Of a DNA stretch of 34,667 bases, positions 1 to 7,278 are shown piece after piece. The stretch is from the IMG/VR virus record IMGVR_UViG_3300023210_000114, positions 1 to 34,667 of that record; one strand, written 5' to 3'. Made by a program: the position numbers and the translations under genes. The notes beneath the pieces were generated by a model that searched no databases, had not been told where the DNA came from, and worked only from the letters and a program-made list of their open reading frames with translations. This DNA is from a virus. The stretch's first letter is position 1. Every line of letters begins with the position of its first letter.

Positions 1-138
1 TTGTGGAAGTAAACCGCGGCGGTTTTTCAAATTACAATATTGTTATTGAAGCCGAAACCGTAGGTGAAAATCAAGCGGCGCAAGGTCGTGTTGCGCGTGA
101 AGTAAGAACTATATTTATACAACGTCCGCGACTTGAAC
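1..138. repeat. Terminal direct repeat, left copy
   Basis: These 138 bases recur at 34530-34667 with one difference (C at 127, A at 34656). The same tail gene is open and in frame across the join, so this looks like the overlap of a circular or circularly permuted genome rather than a genuine internal repeat. The mismatch changes Pro to Gln in the encoded protein. Confidence 0.95.
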
Positions 139-302
139 ACAATCCGCAAGATGTTTCTTTAGGAATCGGTGAAAGATTTTTACAAACAGACACCGCCGCA
201 ACTTTTGCGGTCGGCGGCGTTGACGCAGACACCGTTTTGACAATGGACATTTTGGAAGTTCCCGAAGGTTTACCAACAACATTACTTTTATCATTAACTT
301 AG
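1..302 (+). CDS. Tail tip/fibre protein, C-terminal part of the junction-spanning gene
   Basis: This is the 3' end of the gene that starts at 33104. Bases 1-2 complete a GTT codon begun at the right end of the window and the frame ends with a stop at 302. The joined protein is about 575 aa. The C-terminal piece is beta-rich without membrane segments, as expected for an extracellular tail protein. The GTG at position 3 could be mistaken for a start, but it has no ribosome site and lies inside the duplicated terminus. The next gene follows after 9 bases. The exact role (fibre, tip spike or minor tail protein) is inferred from position downstream of the tail hub gene. Confidence 0.85.
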   Translation, partial: VEVNRGGFSNYNIVIEAETVGENQAAQGRVAREVRTIFIQRPRLEHNPQDVSLGIGERFLQTDTAATFAVGGVDADTVLTMDILEVPEGLPTTLLLSLT

Positions 303-311
303 GATTTTTTT

Positions 312-803
312 ATGAGTTCAACAAATCAAAATATTTTACCGATTCCGGAATCAACCGTTGGCGGGTCGGGCGGCTATACCGTGCCCGCAAATAAATACGG
401 GCATATTGTGGCGGTGACCTCTCATTCCGCGGCGGGCGCAGCTTATTTTACGGCGGCGAACGCCATGCAATATTTTTCAACAAATTCTTCGGGCGGCGCT
501 TGCTCCAATACTTGCAGTCAATGGGTCGTTGCGGGTGATAGTATAACAACGGTGTCTGTAGCTCCTACGGGGTCGTCAGGAGGTACTTACTACGCGGTAC
601 GTACTACAAACGGATGGAATGGCGTATTATTGAACGGTATATACTTATCTGTCTCGCACGCGACTGCGGCGTCTGCTATTACGGGCTACGGCGGCACGGT
701 GTCAATTACTGCGTACACACTTCATTCGGGTTCACACGCATGGACGGTCGCATTGTACCCTATACCAAAAAACAATTTACCAAGTGAATTAATAGTCTCA
801 TAA
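312..803 (+). CDS. Small Gly/Ser/Thr-rich tail-associated protein, possible receptor-binding tip
   Basis: This 163-aa protein is rich in Gly, Ser, Thr and Ala, low in charge, and carries an ACSNTC cysteine pair near residue 65. AGGA lies upstream of the ATG. It follows the tail tip gene and precedes the lysis cassette, the usual place for receptor-binding proteins of siphoviruses. From about base 540 to 760 the codon use changes: TAC, GTA, TCT and ACT become common, while neighbours prefer TAT, GTT, TCA and ACA. That suggests the C-terminal half was exchanged by recombination. I do not recognise a family; the function is inferred from place and composition. Confidence 0.6.
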   Translation: MSSTNQNILPIPESTVGGSGGYTVPANKYGHIVAVTSHSAAGAAYFTAANAMQYFSTNSSGGACSNTCSQWVVAGDSITTVSVAPTGSSGGTYYAVRTTNGWNGVLLNGIYLSVSHATAASAITGYGGTVSITAYTLHSGSHAWTVALYPIPKNNLPSELIVS

Positions 804-816
804 AAAAGGAAAACTT

Positions 817-1353
817 ATGTTTAAAATAGAAGTTGATGTAAAAGGAACAACACACGGGCACTATTGGTTGAACAAACATGAAGACGATTTTCTTCAATTT
901 TTACCTAATCACTTTACAAGACAATACGGTGAAGAAATTACAAAAGATCAATTGACCGTTTACAAAGTTGAAGAATCAAAAAAAGATTTACTTGAAGGTA
1001 AAATCGAACAACACAAAAAAAATAAAATTGATTGTGATTCCGAAGCCGGAAAAATTAAAGTGTGTCGTCATGACGAAGCGCAAGTTGCCGAAGGTGATTT
1101 TGTAAGAAGTTCCGAATTTGAACAGAAAAAAACAGAACGGGAAGAAATTTTTATGTTAACTTCATCACCGCAAACGGTTGCAGACATTCCGACGGTTGAA
1201 CATGACTTTGGTGACGGCGCGGAACCCGCGGTTGAAATCCCCATAGGTCATGAACTTGCGTATTCTTATGAAACGCTTGAACTTGAACTTGTTGGTGTTG
1301 AACTTTCACAATGGTCTTATGATAAAAACGGGAAGTTTTTAGGGAACGAATGA
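817..1353 (+). CDS. Hypothetical protein following the tail genes
   Basis: This 178-aa soluble protein has a good ribosome site (AAGGAAAA) before its ATG. It is charged and Glu/Lys-rich, with a helical stretch at about residues 50-110 and an acidic beta-like C-terminus. No signal peptide or membrane segment is visible. It lies between a tail-tip gene and the XhlA-like gene, whose start follows the stop by one base, so it is co-transcribed with both. It could be a tail-fibre accessory or chaperone protein, but no motif supports that; the family is not recognised. Confidence 0.7.
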   Translation: MFKIEVDVKGTTHGHYWLNKHEDDFLQFLPNHFTRQYGEEITKDQLTVYKVEESKKDLLEGKIEQHKKNKIDCDSEAGKIKVCRHDEAQVAEGDFVRSSEFEQKKTEREEIFMLTSSPQTVADIPTVEHDFGDGAEPAVEIPIGHELAYSYETLELELVGVELSQWSYDKNGKFLGNE

Positions 1354-1354
1354 C

Positions 1355-1516
1355 ATGAATGACGTTGATAAAATAATTCTTGAAGAAATCAAATTGATTC
1401 GTGAAGATATAAAAGAATTAAATAAAGAACTATCAACAATGAAAGTAAAGCTTGCAACATTTTCAGCCTTCTTTGGTTTAATCGGTGCTTATATAAAAGG
1501 TAAATTTTTACAATAA
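1355..1516 (+). CDS. XhlA-like holin-associated membrane protein
   Basis: This is a 53-aa protein. Residues 1-32 form a charged amphipathic helix with heptad-like Ile/Leu spacing, consistent with a coiled coil. Residues 34-47 form one hydrophobic segment followed by a Lys-containing C-terminus. That plan (N-terminal coiled coil, single C-terminal membrane helix) is the plan of the haemolysin XhlA family found in phage lysis modules. It starts one base after the preceding stop and precedes the spanin genes. A role as holin or holin partner is inferred from architecture and neighbours. No separate multi-span holin is visible nearby. Confidence 0.65.
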   Translation: MNDVDKIILEEIKLIREDIKELNKELSTMKVKLATFSAFFGLIGAYIKGKFLQ

Positions 1517-1527
1517 AGGAATATAAA

Positions 1528-1779
1528 ATGAAAAAAACAATGTGGGAACTATTAAAAGAAACCGCAAAAGAAATTTTTAAAAGTATGCAATGGGAAAAGG
1601 TTCTTTGGTCGGCATATGAAACAAGTTTAAAACCGTTTCTTGAAAAAAAGGTTCTTGATTCTGAAAGTAAAATTGACGATGTAATTTTTAAAGGTGTCGA
1701 TAAATTACTTGAGACTTATTTAAAACCTGAAGAAAAAGATGAAGAAAAAGATGAAGAAAAAGATGAAGAAAATATTTAA
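1528..1779 (+). CDS. Small helical protein of the lysis region, acidic repeat tail
   Basis: This 83-aa protein begins after AAGGAATATAAA. Residues 1-65 look like amphipathic helices with two Trp residues and no clear membrane span. Residues 68-80 are three EEKD repeats encoded by a 12-bp tandem repeat, so the tail length could vary between isolates. It lies between the XhlA-like gene and the spanins and is presumably expressed with them. The family is not recognised; a lysis-related or membrane-surface role is only contextual. Confidence 0.6.
   Translation: MKKTMWELLKETAKEIFKSMQWEKVLWSAYETSLKPFLEKKVLDSESKIDDVIFKGVDKLLETYLKPEEKDEEKDEEKDEENI
1729..1772 (+). repeat. 12-bp tandem repeat (GAAGAAAAAGAT)
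   Basis: Three complete copies (1729-1764) and one partial copy sit at the end of the preceding gene and encode EEKD units. The ATG of the following 29-codon frame is formed inside the third copy. Confidence 0.9.
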
Positions 1780-1852
1780 GGGTTTACGGAAGAACCCGCC
1801 GTCAATGCTTGGGTTTGTGGCTCCTAGTCCTTGCGTTGGCGGTTTTAAATGA
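1763..1852 (+). CDS. 29-residue peptide coupled to the i-spanin
   Basis: A 29-codon frame starts inside the 12-bp repeat, overlaps the preceding gene by 17 bp in another frame and ends with a TGA that overlaps the i-spanin ATG (ATGA, 1849-1852). The purine-rich repeat ahead of the ATG can act as a ribosome site. The peptide has a basic N-terminus (MKKIFKGLRK) followed by a Pro/Gly-containing half with one Cys. The i-spanin has only a weak ribosome site of its own, so this frame may exist to deliver ribosomes to it. The peptide's own function is unknown. Confidence 0.4.
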   Translation: MKKIFKGLRKNPPSMLGFVAPSPCVGGFK

Positions 1853-2058
1853 TACAAAAAATCATTGTTAGTGTTCTTTTAAAATTATGTACATATCTTT
1901 TTAAACTATTATTTGTATATATTCAAGAAGAACTTCACAAAAAAACAATAAATAAAATACATAAAAAAATTATACAATCAAGTGAAGAACTTTCAAAACC
2001 CGAAACAAGAATTCAAGGGAATTTGTCAAATGAAGACGCTTTTCGTAATCTTTTATAG
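1849..2058 (+). CDS. i-spanin (Rz-like inner-membrane lysis protein)
   Basis: A 69-aa protein with an N-terminal hydrophobic segment (about residues 4-25), followed by a Lys/Glu-rich helix and a short C-terminal region: the plan of an Rz-type i-spanin anchored in the inner membrane with its body in the periplasm. The o-spanin gene begins within its last codons in another frame, the classic Rz/Rz1 overlap. It is short for the family and has two Lys residues in its membrane segment. Together with the o-spanin it would fuse inner and outer membranes in the last step of lysis, which implies a Gram-negative host. Assigned from architecture and gene overlap. Confidence 0.65.
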   Translation: MIQKIIVSVLLKLCTYLFKLLFVYIQEELHKKTINKIHKKIIQSSEELSKPETRIQGNLSNEDAFRNLL

Positions 2059-2272
2059 CACGTTTTTTAGTGCTTGTGTTACGACACAACACAAACCGAA
2101 ACTTCCAAGACAACCGAAGTCTTTTATTTATTTACCGGACAAAAAGGGTTTTTGTCGAATTGAAAAAAATAGTGTTTCATGCGTAAAAAATGACGGTTTA
2201 ATTGCTTATAGTTTTGAAGATAACACAATGATTTTGAATTATATCTTGAATTTGAATAAATCATGTAAATAG
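2030..2272 (+). CDS. o-spanin (Rz1-like outer-membrane lipoprotein)
   Basis: An 80-aa lipoprotein precursor: MKTLFVIFYSTFFSAC carries a hydrophobic signal and a lipobox (FSAC, Cys16). The mature part begins with a Pro/Lys-containing stretch typical of o-spanins and has three further Cys. The ATG at 2030 is chosen over the in-frame GTG at 1982 because AAGGGA precedes it at the right distance and it places the signal peptide at the N-terminus. It overlaps the i-spanin gene by 29 bp in another frame. Partner of the i-spanin in outer-membrane disruption. Confidence 0.75.
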   Translation: MKTLFVIFYSTFFSACVTTQHKPKLPRQPKSFIYLPDKKGFCRIEKNSVSCVKNDGLIAYSFEDNTMILNYILNLNKSCK

Positions 2273-2315
2273 CTTAAAATTAAGCATGTTATAAATTGGA
2301 CAAGGAAGTTCAAGC

Positions 2316-3056
2316 TTGGAAAACCTTCACGCATTTAATGGAAAGATAATACGCGCTTCAGGTAAGACCGTCTTAATTATAAGTGACACACATTTTCCTT
2401 ATTCACACCCCGACACAATTAAATTTCTTGAAAAAATAAAAGAAGAACTTGACCCCGACATTGTTTTACATATTGGTGACGAAGCGGACGGGCACGCTAT
2501 TTCATTTCATAAAAGTTCGGCTTCAACTGAAATTTTTAATGCAAGCGCGGAACTTGAAAAAGCCATTGAAGATATTCAAGAACTTGCAAAAATATTCCCA
2601 AAAATTGACGTCCTTGACTCGAATCACGGAAGTTTAATATATCGCAGACTTCACGCCGAAGGAATTCCCCTTGAATATTTAAAAAGTTTACAAGATTTAT
2701 ACGGCGTCAAATGGTTGTGGAATGAAGAAATAATTTTAAAAACTTTACGCGGTCCCGTTTATCTTTGTCATGGAAAAACCGGTGCAATTGGAAAACTTTG
2801 CAAAGAAATGGGAATGTCTGCAATTCAAGGACACTTTCACGGAAAATTTAATATTAATTGGTTTCATACACCGACGACCGACCGCTTTGACATGTTTGTC
2901 GGTTGCCTTATTGATTACAAGCATAGGGCGTTTGACTATGGTAAAAACCATTTACCTAAGCCTATACTAGGGTGCGGTTGGATTGATGACCACGGCGTTC
3001 CGGCACTTATAAAAATGAAGTTGAACAAAAACGGACGATGGAACGGGAAGCTATAA
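2316..3056 (+). CDS. Calcineurin-like metallophosphoesterase
   Basis: This 246-aa protein has a full set of metallophosphoesterase metal ligands: D24 and H26 (SDTH), D55 (GDEAD), N103 and H104 (SNHG), H152 (CHGK), and H173 and H175 (GHFH). Members of this family are di-metal phosphodiesterases or phosphatases acting on nucleic acids, nucleotides or phosphoproteins; the substrate cannot be read here. The start is TTG with AAGGAAG upstream; no in-frame ATG occurs before the motifs. It follows the lysis genes, separated by 43 bp, and overlaps the next frame. Its place in a late block is unusual for a nucleic-acid enzyme, so a role in host nucleotide or signal breakdown is possible. Confidence 0.85.
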   Translation: MENLHAFNGKIIRASGKTVLIISDTHFPYSHPDTIKFLEKIKEELDPDIVLHIGDEADGHAISFHKSSASTEIFNASAELEKAIEDIQELAKIFPKIDVLDSNHGSLIYRRLHAEGIPLEYLKSLQDLYGVKWLWNEEIILKTLRGPVYLCHGKTGAIGKLCKEMGMSAIQGHFHGKFNINWFHTPTTDRFDMFVGCLIDYKHRAFDYGKNHLPKPILGCGWIDDHGVPALIKMKLNKNGRWNGKL

Positions 3057-3211
3057 TTTTTATATTTATCCCGTTTGAATTTCAAACGGAAATTTTACGG
3101 AATGAATTGCTTGAACATGTTTATAACTATTGCGGGCAAAAAGTTTTTGAAGTTCCTTTAATTGATGAAAGTGAAGTTGCATTATACCAAAGAACCAAGG
3201 GTAAAAAATGA
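3038..3211 (+). CDS. Hypothetical 57-aa protein
   Basis: The 57-aa frame overlaps the metallophosphoesterase end by 19 bp and its TGA overlaps the ATG of the next gene (ATGA at 3208-3211). Tight overlap on both sides suggests it is translated. A hydrophobic N-terminal stretch (about residues 5-13) precedes an acidic helical middle and a basic end (QRTKGKK). No family recognised. Confidence 0.5.
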   Translation: MEREAIIFIFIPFEFQTEILRNELLEHVYNYCGQKVFEVPLIDESEVALYQRTKGKK

Positions 3212-3465
3212 AATTCGTTGAAGGTAAATGCTATTATTTAGAATTTCTTGATCATGCCGTCGGTATAAAAACACTTATGAAAATTCGTGCCGTTGGTTGG
3301 GTTGTTGAAGACTTTAAAAACGGTGTTCATTTTTCATCTTGGGACGTTGTGACCGAAGACGAAGGTGTGAAAAATGATAATATTGAATCATTTACAATTC
3401 TTAAAAGTGCGATTATAAAAAAGCGGCAAATAAAAGGTATTCCGGCACGAAATGACCCAAATTAA
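3208..3465 (+). CDS. Hypothetical 85-aa protein, last gene of the rightward late block
   Basis: This 85-aa protein starts at an ATG with AAGGGT upstream, overlapping the preceding stop by four bases. It has an N-terminal beta-rich half and a basic C-terminus (KKRQIKGIPARN). It is the last rightward gene before the convergent leftward polymerase block; only 52 bp separate the two stop codons and no clear terminator hairpin is seen there. Family not recognised. Confidence 0.6.
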   Translation: MKFVEGKCYYLEFLDHAVGIKTLMKIRAVGWVVEDFKNGVHFSSWDVVTEDEGVKNDNIESFTILKSAIIKKRQIKGIPARNDPN

Positions 3466-3517
3466 GATGTTTTTTTACTTAAATTCGTGTACTACCGCCG
3501 GCTATTTATGGCTATTT

Positions 3518-3829
3518 TTACGGGTATTCGTTCAAGAATTCGACTTTTAAAAAATCAAATATTGCACCCCAAGTTTGCGGACTTACAATGTAAGCAATTC
3601 CCCCCGCCTTTCTAATTTGCATTAATTTAATTGATTGAAGCGGGTCAACAACACCGCCTTCAACTTTTAATTCAAACGCAATAAAGTGTCCGTTCAAACA
3701 AATAAGACGGTCGGGTGTTCCGCGTTTTCCTACTTGTTGAATATTTTCAACCCATATATTTTTTCCAAAAACTTTTTTTAATTCTTTGTCAATCAATTCC
3801 GCAAATATTGTTTCGGGTTTTTTAGACAT
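3518..3829 (-). CDS. VRR-NUC type nuclease (PD-(D/E)XK fold)
   Basis: This 103-aa protein carries the compact VRR-NUC core: GTPDRL with D40, then FELK with E53 and K55, preceded by a helical Glu-containing N-terminus (E11) and followed by a Gln-rich helix. Small single-domain VRR-NUC proteins are common in phage replication modules and act as structure-specific endonucleases, for example on branched DNA. AAGGAG seven bases before the ATG at 3829 fixes the start; an upstream in-frame ATG at 3871 lacks such a site. It overlaps the polymerase gene by 8 bp, so translation is probably coupled. It ends the leftward replication block. Confidence 0.8.
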   Translation of the reverse strand: MSKKPETIFAELIDKELKKVFGKNIWVENIQQVGKRGTPDRLICLNGHFIAFELKVEGGVVDPLQSIKLMQIRKAGGIAYIVSPQTWGAIFDFLKVEFLNEYP

Positions 3830-5627
3830 TATAATTCTCCTTGTCGTGCCATGATTCGCGGGAAGTGTCACAACCCACGGTCAAAGGTAAATATTGATGC
3901 GGGTAAGCATTTTGCATTAATGAAGCAAGTTGTGGAATTAAATCGGTTTCGTTTTCATGAATTTCAAAAACAATTTCATCATGGACATTTAAAAGCATTT
4001 TTGATTTGTGTCCTTTTAAAAAACCGTGAATGTTTATCATTGCTTTTTTGACAATATCGGAACCGCCTCCTTGAATTAAATGGTTCGGTGCTTTATACGC
4101 AAAGTTTCTATTTGCAAAGTGACACAAACGACCGCACCAATTAAAAATGAACTTGCGGTTTTCCGCGGTTTTAATTACATTTTTTATAAGTCCTTTTACT
4201 TTAGGCATTTTTGACATTATTCCGTTTCTAATTTGACCGGCGCGGTCCTTTGAAACATTAATTGCACCCGCAAGTTTTGCGTCACCGCCCCCGTAAAGAG
4301 TCAAAAAATTCACCGTCTTTGCAATTGGTCTTTCAACGCCCGCGGTATTTGCGCACGCGGTGTGAACATCAAGACCTTCAAGAATTTGTTTTATGACGGG
4401 CATTTCCCCCGCGTAGTCAAGCATTAATCTATATTCAAGTTGATCGTAGTCAATCATGCAAAAAAAGAAATCTTCACGCGGAACAAAACATTTACGACCT
4501 TTAAATTTTCCCGTTGCTTTGTTCTTAGTAACATTCTGAAGGTTCGGGTTTGAACAAGACATTCTTCCCGTTGTTGTTCCGGCTTGTCTGAAGTTGGTGT
4601 GAATTATGTTTTCACTATCACTTAATTGAATAAAATTATCGTAATAAGTAAACGCATTTTTATACGCGCTTCGGTGGTCTAGTATAAGTTTTGCAACGTC
4701 ATGTTCAACCGCTTCAAGCACGTCGGACTTAAACGACGGGTTCCCTTTGTCGGTCGTCGGGTATTCAATACCGAATTCGTCAAAAACTTTTGTAAGTGTT
4801 TTGCGCCCGTCGTTGAATGGTGTTCCGGTCATTGTTTCAAACGCGTCTTCAATTCTTTGAAGTTCGCTTTTTTCGTGTGTTAAAGCTTCGGCGGTATAAA
4901 GTGGGTCAATTTTAATGCCTGTTTGTTCCATTTCAAACAAAACTTTTGTCAACTTCATTTCCGTTTTATATATATTTGAAATGCACGGTGACCCCGCGGG
5001 TGTTCGCAACATAATTGAATCAAGTTCTTGAAGTAAATCAATACCAAGATCAAAAGTTAAACGACCGTCAAGACAACCATATTCGGAAATCAATTCAAAC
5101 GGGACTTGATCAAAGTGAAAATTCTTTGAACGCTTTTTTGCGCCCGCGGTTTGGACCCAAGTAAAACACTTATTTTTTGTCATGTATGTTTTTACTTCAT
5201 CACTTAATTTTTTACGCCCCAAAAAGTAGGAAGAACAGGCGTCAAGTGAATAACTTAAAAGGTCATTACGTATAAGTCTTGCAAGAACATTTGTGTCGAT
5301 AATGTCAACACCGTCAAAACAAAGACCTTCCTTTGTTAAAAAGTGCATGTCAAACTTTGCGTTGTGCATGAATATAGTTGCACACAAAAGAAGTTCTTGA
5401 AAAAGTTTGAAGTCACTTTGTTCAAGTAAATATTCCGGCGGTGTTTGTGTTTTGTTAAAAGAAAAATAATAGTCTTCGTTTTTGTCTGATATTATAACCG
5501 AAAATATACGGTCATTTTTAAACGGTTCAAGACCCGTTGTTTCGGTGTCAATTGCTAAATAATCGGGGGAATTCGATAAGATGAATTTAATGGTGCTTTT
5601 AAAATTATCTTTGGTTGTGAGGTGCAT
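3822..5627 (-). CDS. polA: Family A DNA polymerase with 3'-5' exonuclease domain
   Basis: This 601-aa protein joins a DnaQ-type proofreading domain to a Pol I polymerase domain. Exonuclease motifs: D27 and E29 in DTETTG, HNAKFD (Exo II) and YGCLD (Exo III). Polymerase motifs: A at D393 (DYDQLEYR), B at R433-G446 (RPIAKTVNFLTLYG, with Lys437 and Phe441) and C at H549-E551 (VHDEIVFE). The 5' nuclease domain of bacterial Pol I is absent, as usual in phage. Phe441 is the position where Phe disfavours dideoxynucleotides. It is the replicative enzyme of this phage by inference. The start overlaps the preceding small gene by 73 bp and has only a weak GGA site. Confidence 0.95.
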   Translation of the reverse strand: MHLTTKDNFKSTIKFILSNSPDYLAIDTETTGLEPFKNDRIFSVIISDKNEDYYFSFNKTQTPPEYLLEQSDFKLFQELLLCATIFMHNAKFDMHFLTKEGLCFDGVDIIDTNVLARLIRNDLLSYSLDACSSYFLGRKKLSDEVKTYMTKNKCFTWVQTAGAKKRSKNFHFDQVPFELISEYGCLDGRLTFDLGIDLLQELDSIMLRTPAGSPCISNIYKTEMKLTKVLFEMEQTGIKIDPLYTAEALTHEKSELQRIEDAFETMTGTPFNDGRKTLTKVFDEFGIEYPTTDKGNPSFKSDVLEAVEHDVAKLILDHRSAYKNAFTYYDNFIQLSDSENIIHTNFRQAGTTTGRMSCSNPNLQNVTKNKATGKFKGRKCFVPREDFFFCMIDYDQLEYRLMLDYAGEMPVIKQILEGLDVHTACANTAGVERPIAKTVNFLTLYGGGDAKLAGAINVSKDRAGQIRNGIMSKMPKVKGLIKNVIKTAENRKFIFNWCGRLCHFANRNFAYKAPNHLIQGGGSDIVKKAMINIHGFLKGHKSKMLLNVHDEIVFEIHENETDLIPQLASLMQNAYPHQYLPLTVGCDTSRESWHDKENYNV

Positions 5628-5797
5628 TTTAATTCCATTTGAAGTTGTGATTCTTCTTGTTCTTTTATGAATTTTGTTTCAAGTTTTGCAAGCTCTTTTA
5701 TAACAAATAAATAGGCTTCGGAAATATGTATTGAAAAAAATTCTTCATATTCTTCAAGAAACAATCGGGTGTGTTTTGTTTTTTGTAAATTATTCAT
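5555..5797 (-). CDS. Hypothetical small helical protein upstream of polA
   Basis: An 80-aa protein with a long helical, Glu/Lys-rich middle (residues 9-55). The ATG at 5797 has GGAATAAAAC upstream; an in-frame TTG further out (5842) has none. Its last 24 codons overlap the first codons of the polymerase gene in another frame. An accessory replication role is possible from context only. Confidence 0.5.
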   Translation of the reverse strand: MNNLQKTKHTRLFLEEYEEFFSIHISEAYLFVIKELAKLETKFIKEQEESQLQMELKCTSQPKIILKAPLNSSYRIPPII

Positions 5798-5810
5798 TGT
5801 TTTATTCCAT

Positions 5811-5853
5811 AAAAACCCGTTCAAAATTGTACGCTTTGACAAGAAAGAACGGG
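5811..5853 (-). terminator. Possible intrinsic terminator, leftward
   Basis: Reading leftward, CCCGTTC (5853-5847) and GAACGGG (5822-5816) form a 7-bp GC-rich stem with a 24-nt loop, followed at once by five T. It lies after the 262-aa gene and before the small gene ahead of polA. The large loop makes it weaker than a standard terminator. Confidence 0.4.
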
Positions 5854-5863
5854 ATAATTTTAA

Positions 5864-6652
5864 TTAATATTGTGAACCTTGACGAACTTCACCGTCGACA
5901 ACGTCGGCTTGTTTATTGATTGCTTCACCTTCGTCGGTTTCGTCGGTTTTTATAGTTCCTTCGGCTTGCCTTTTTTGCACTTGTGAAACCCACAATTCAA
6001 CCGCGTTTAATTCGTCGGCGTTTATATCACGACCAATTGAAACTTCTTTTACAAAATATTTATGTTCGTCTTTTTGTTGTTCTTTTGCAGACAATGAAAA
6101 TACTTTTGCATAAGACGGAACACCAAGAATTGAAGACATTTTTGCAATTTGCGTTGCAAGTTTTTGACCGGCGTTTCTTGAAGTTCTTTTGAATTCTACA
6201 ATATAAGGAAATGCCATGCCGTCAAGAACGTCTTCAACTGAAAGTGCGTAAAATCTTATACACGTGTCACGGTGAATTGTTCCTTCATTTGTTTCTTCAT
6301 CAAACGCAAGGTTTTTATCATAGTTCACGGTTCTTAAATATGTTTTTTCATTTCCTTCAACTTTAAATTCTTGAATTAATTTGTGATAACCGAAAAAGAA
6401 TAAATCAAGCGACCCGCCTTTTTCAATCAATTCATTGCCTTCAACCGAATCAACATAAGAACCAACAACGGCACCTTCGTCAACCGCCTTTGACATTTTT
6501 TGAACAACTGCAATCTTTGAAATTAAAATGTCTTCGGTGTCAACCTTTGATTCATTTTGAACAAGTGATTGATCAAACATGTTTTTAAATTCCGTTGAAA
6601 TTGCGTTGTCGTTTTTTACTGCAAGGTTTTTACTTACTTTTTTCTTACTCAT
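5864..6652 (-). CDS. Probable ssDNA-binding or replication accessory protein
   Basis: This 262-aa soluble protein has a basic N-terminus (MSKKKVSK), a central beta-rich region (about residues 43-205) and an acidic, Gln-rich disordered end. The pattern around residues 43-77 resembles phage proteins encoded beside family A polymerases and often annotated as ssDNA-binding, but I cannot confirm the fold. AAGGAAG precedes the ATG. Upstream is the coiled-coil protein and downstream the polymerase, so a DNA-binding role in replication is reasonable. It has no nuclease or ATPase motif, which argues against exonuclease or RecA-like functions. Confidence 0.55.
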   Translation of the reverse strand: MSKKKVSKNLAVKNDNAISTEFKNMFDQSLVQNESKVDTEDILISKIAVVQKMSKAVDEGAVVGSYVDSVEGNELIEKGGSLDLFFFGYHKLIQEFKVEGNEKTYLRTVNYDKNLAFDEETNEGTIHRDTCIRFYALSVEDVLDGMAFPYIVEFKRTSRNAGQKLATQIAKMSSILGVPSYAKVFSLSAKEQQKDEHKYFVKEVSIGRDINADELNAVELWVSQVQKRQAEGTIKTDETDEGEAINKQADVVDGEVRQGSQY

Positions 6653-6698
6653 AACTTACTTCCTTTTATTTAATTACTTCCCGTTCAAGCGGGCGTTC

Positions 6699-7136
6699 TT
6701 ATTTTTTCCTTACCATTAAAGACGTGACATTGTGCGGTTCTTCAACACCGTCAATTTTAAATTCAAAATCACCGGCGTTGATTGCCGCGGTTTCTTCGGC
6801 ATTATAAAATGAACCAAATGAACGTGAGTTGAACGTCAACATTGCGTCAAGAACGTCTTGACCTTTATTGTTTGCGACCCAAGAAAATAATTTTTTCTTT
6901 TCGTGCGGTTCTTTAGGCATTGACGGCGTTGCTTTTATAACAAGTGAAACCTTGCAAGTATCACCTTCAAGTCTTTGTGTGTCTGAATTTTCCATGAATT
7001 CAATAAGGTCTTTTTTCATTGCCTTCAAATCTTTTTCTTGTTCACTAATTAAATTTTTCAATTTAAAAAATGCGTCAACTTTTTGTTTAATTTCTTTTTG
7101 TGCTTGAACAAGCAATTGATCAATTTGTGTTGTCAT
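6699..7136 (-). CDS. Coiled-coil protein, first gene of the leftward polymerase block
   Basis: This 145-aa protein has a predicted coiled coil over about residues 3-50, rich in Lys, Glu and Gln, followed by a compact alpha/beta domain ending in SLMVRKK. Similar proteins with this layout occur in replication modules of many phages; no biochemical role is known to me. GGGG lies 5 bases before the ATG. It is the first gene downstream of the divergent control region 7137-7336 and is separated by 46 bp from the putative ssDNA-binding gene. Confidence 0.6.
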   Translation of the reverse strand: MTTQIDQLLVQAQKEIKQKVDAFFKLKNLISEQEKDLKAMKKDLIEFMENSDTQRLEGDTCKVSLVIKATPSMPKEPHEKKKLFSWVANNKGQDVLDAMLTFNSRSFGSFYNAEETAAINAGDFEFKIDGVEEPHNVTSLMVRKK

Positions 7137-7223
7137 GTTTTCCCCAAGTTAAATGTTTAAAATAAGACCTTATAAAAGCACGACCGGAATGGCAAGAAAA
7201 ACCCTATATAATGATAAAACTTT

Positions 7224-7253
7224 TATATATCCTAAGTGCTTGATATTGTTCAA
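7224..7253 (-). promoter_or_regulatory. Candidate leftward promoter of the polymerase block
   Basis: Reading leftward, TTGAAC (7253-7248) is followed after 18 bp by TATATA (7229-7224), a reasonable sigma-70-like pair about 90 bp upstream of the coiled-coil gene. A second weaker pair (TTGCCA/TATAAG, 15-bp spacing, 7195-7169) lies closer to the gene. Confidence 0.4.
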
Positions 7254-7278
7254 AATCAACAAATACATGCGTTTATGC

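Noticed and set aside
312-803. Target gene of a diversity-generating retroelement
   Set aside because: No reverse transcriptase and no template repeat found; the composition change is not confined to adenine positions.
3466-3517. Bidirectional terminator between the convergent blocks
   Set aside because: A T-run and a GCCGGC palindrome are present but no stem of useful length could be drawn next to a T-run.
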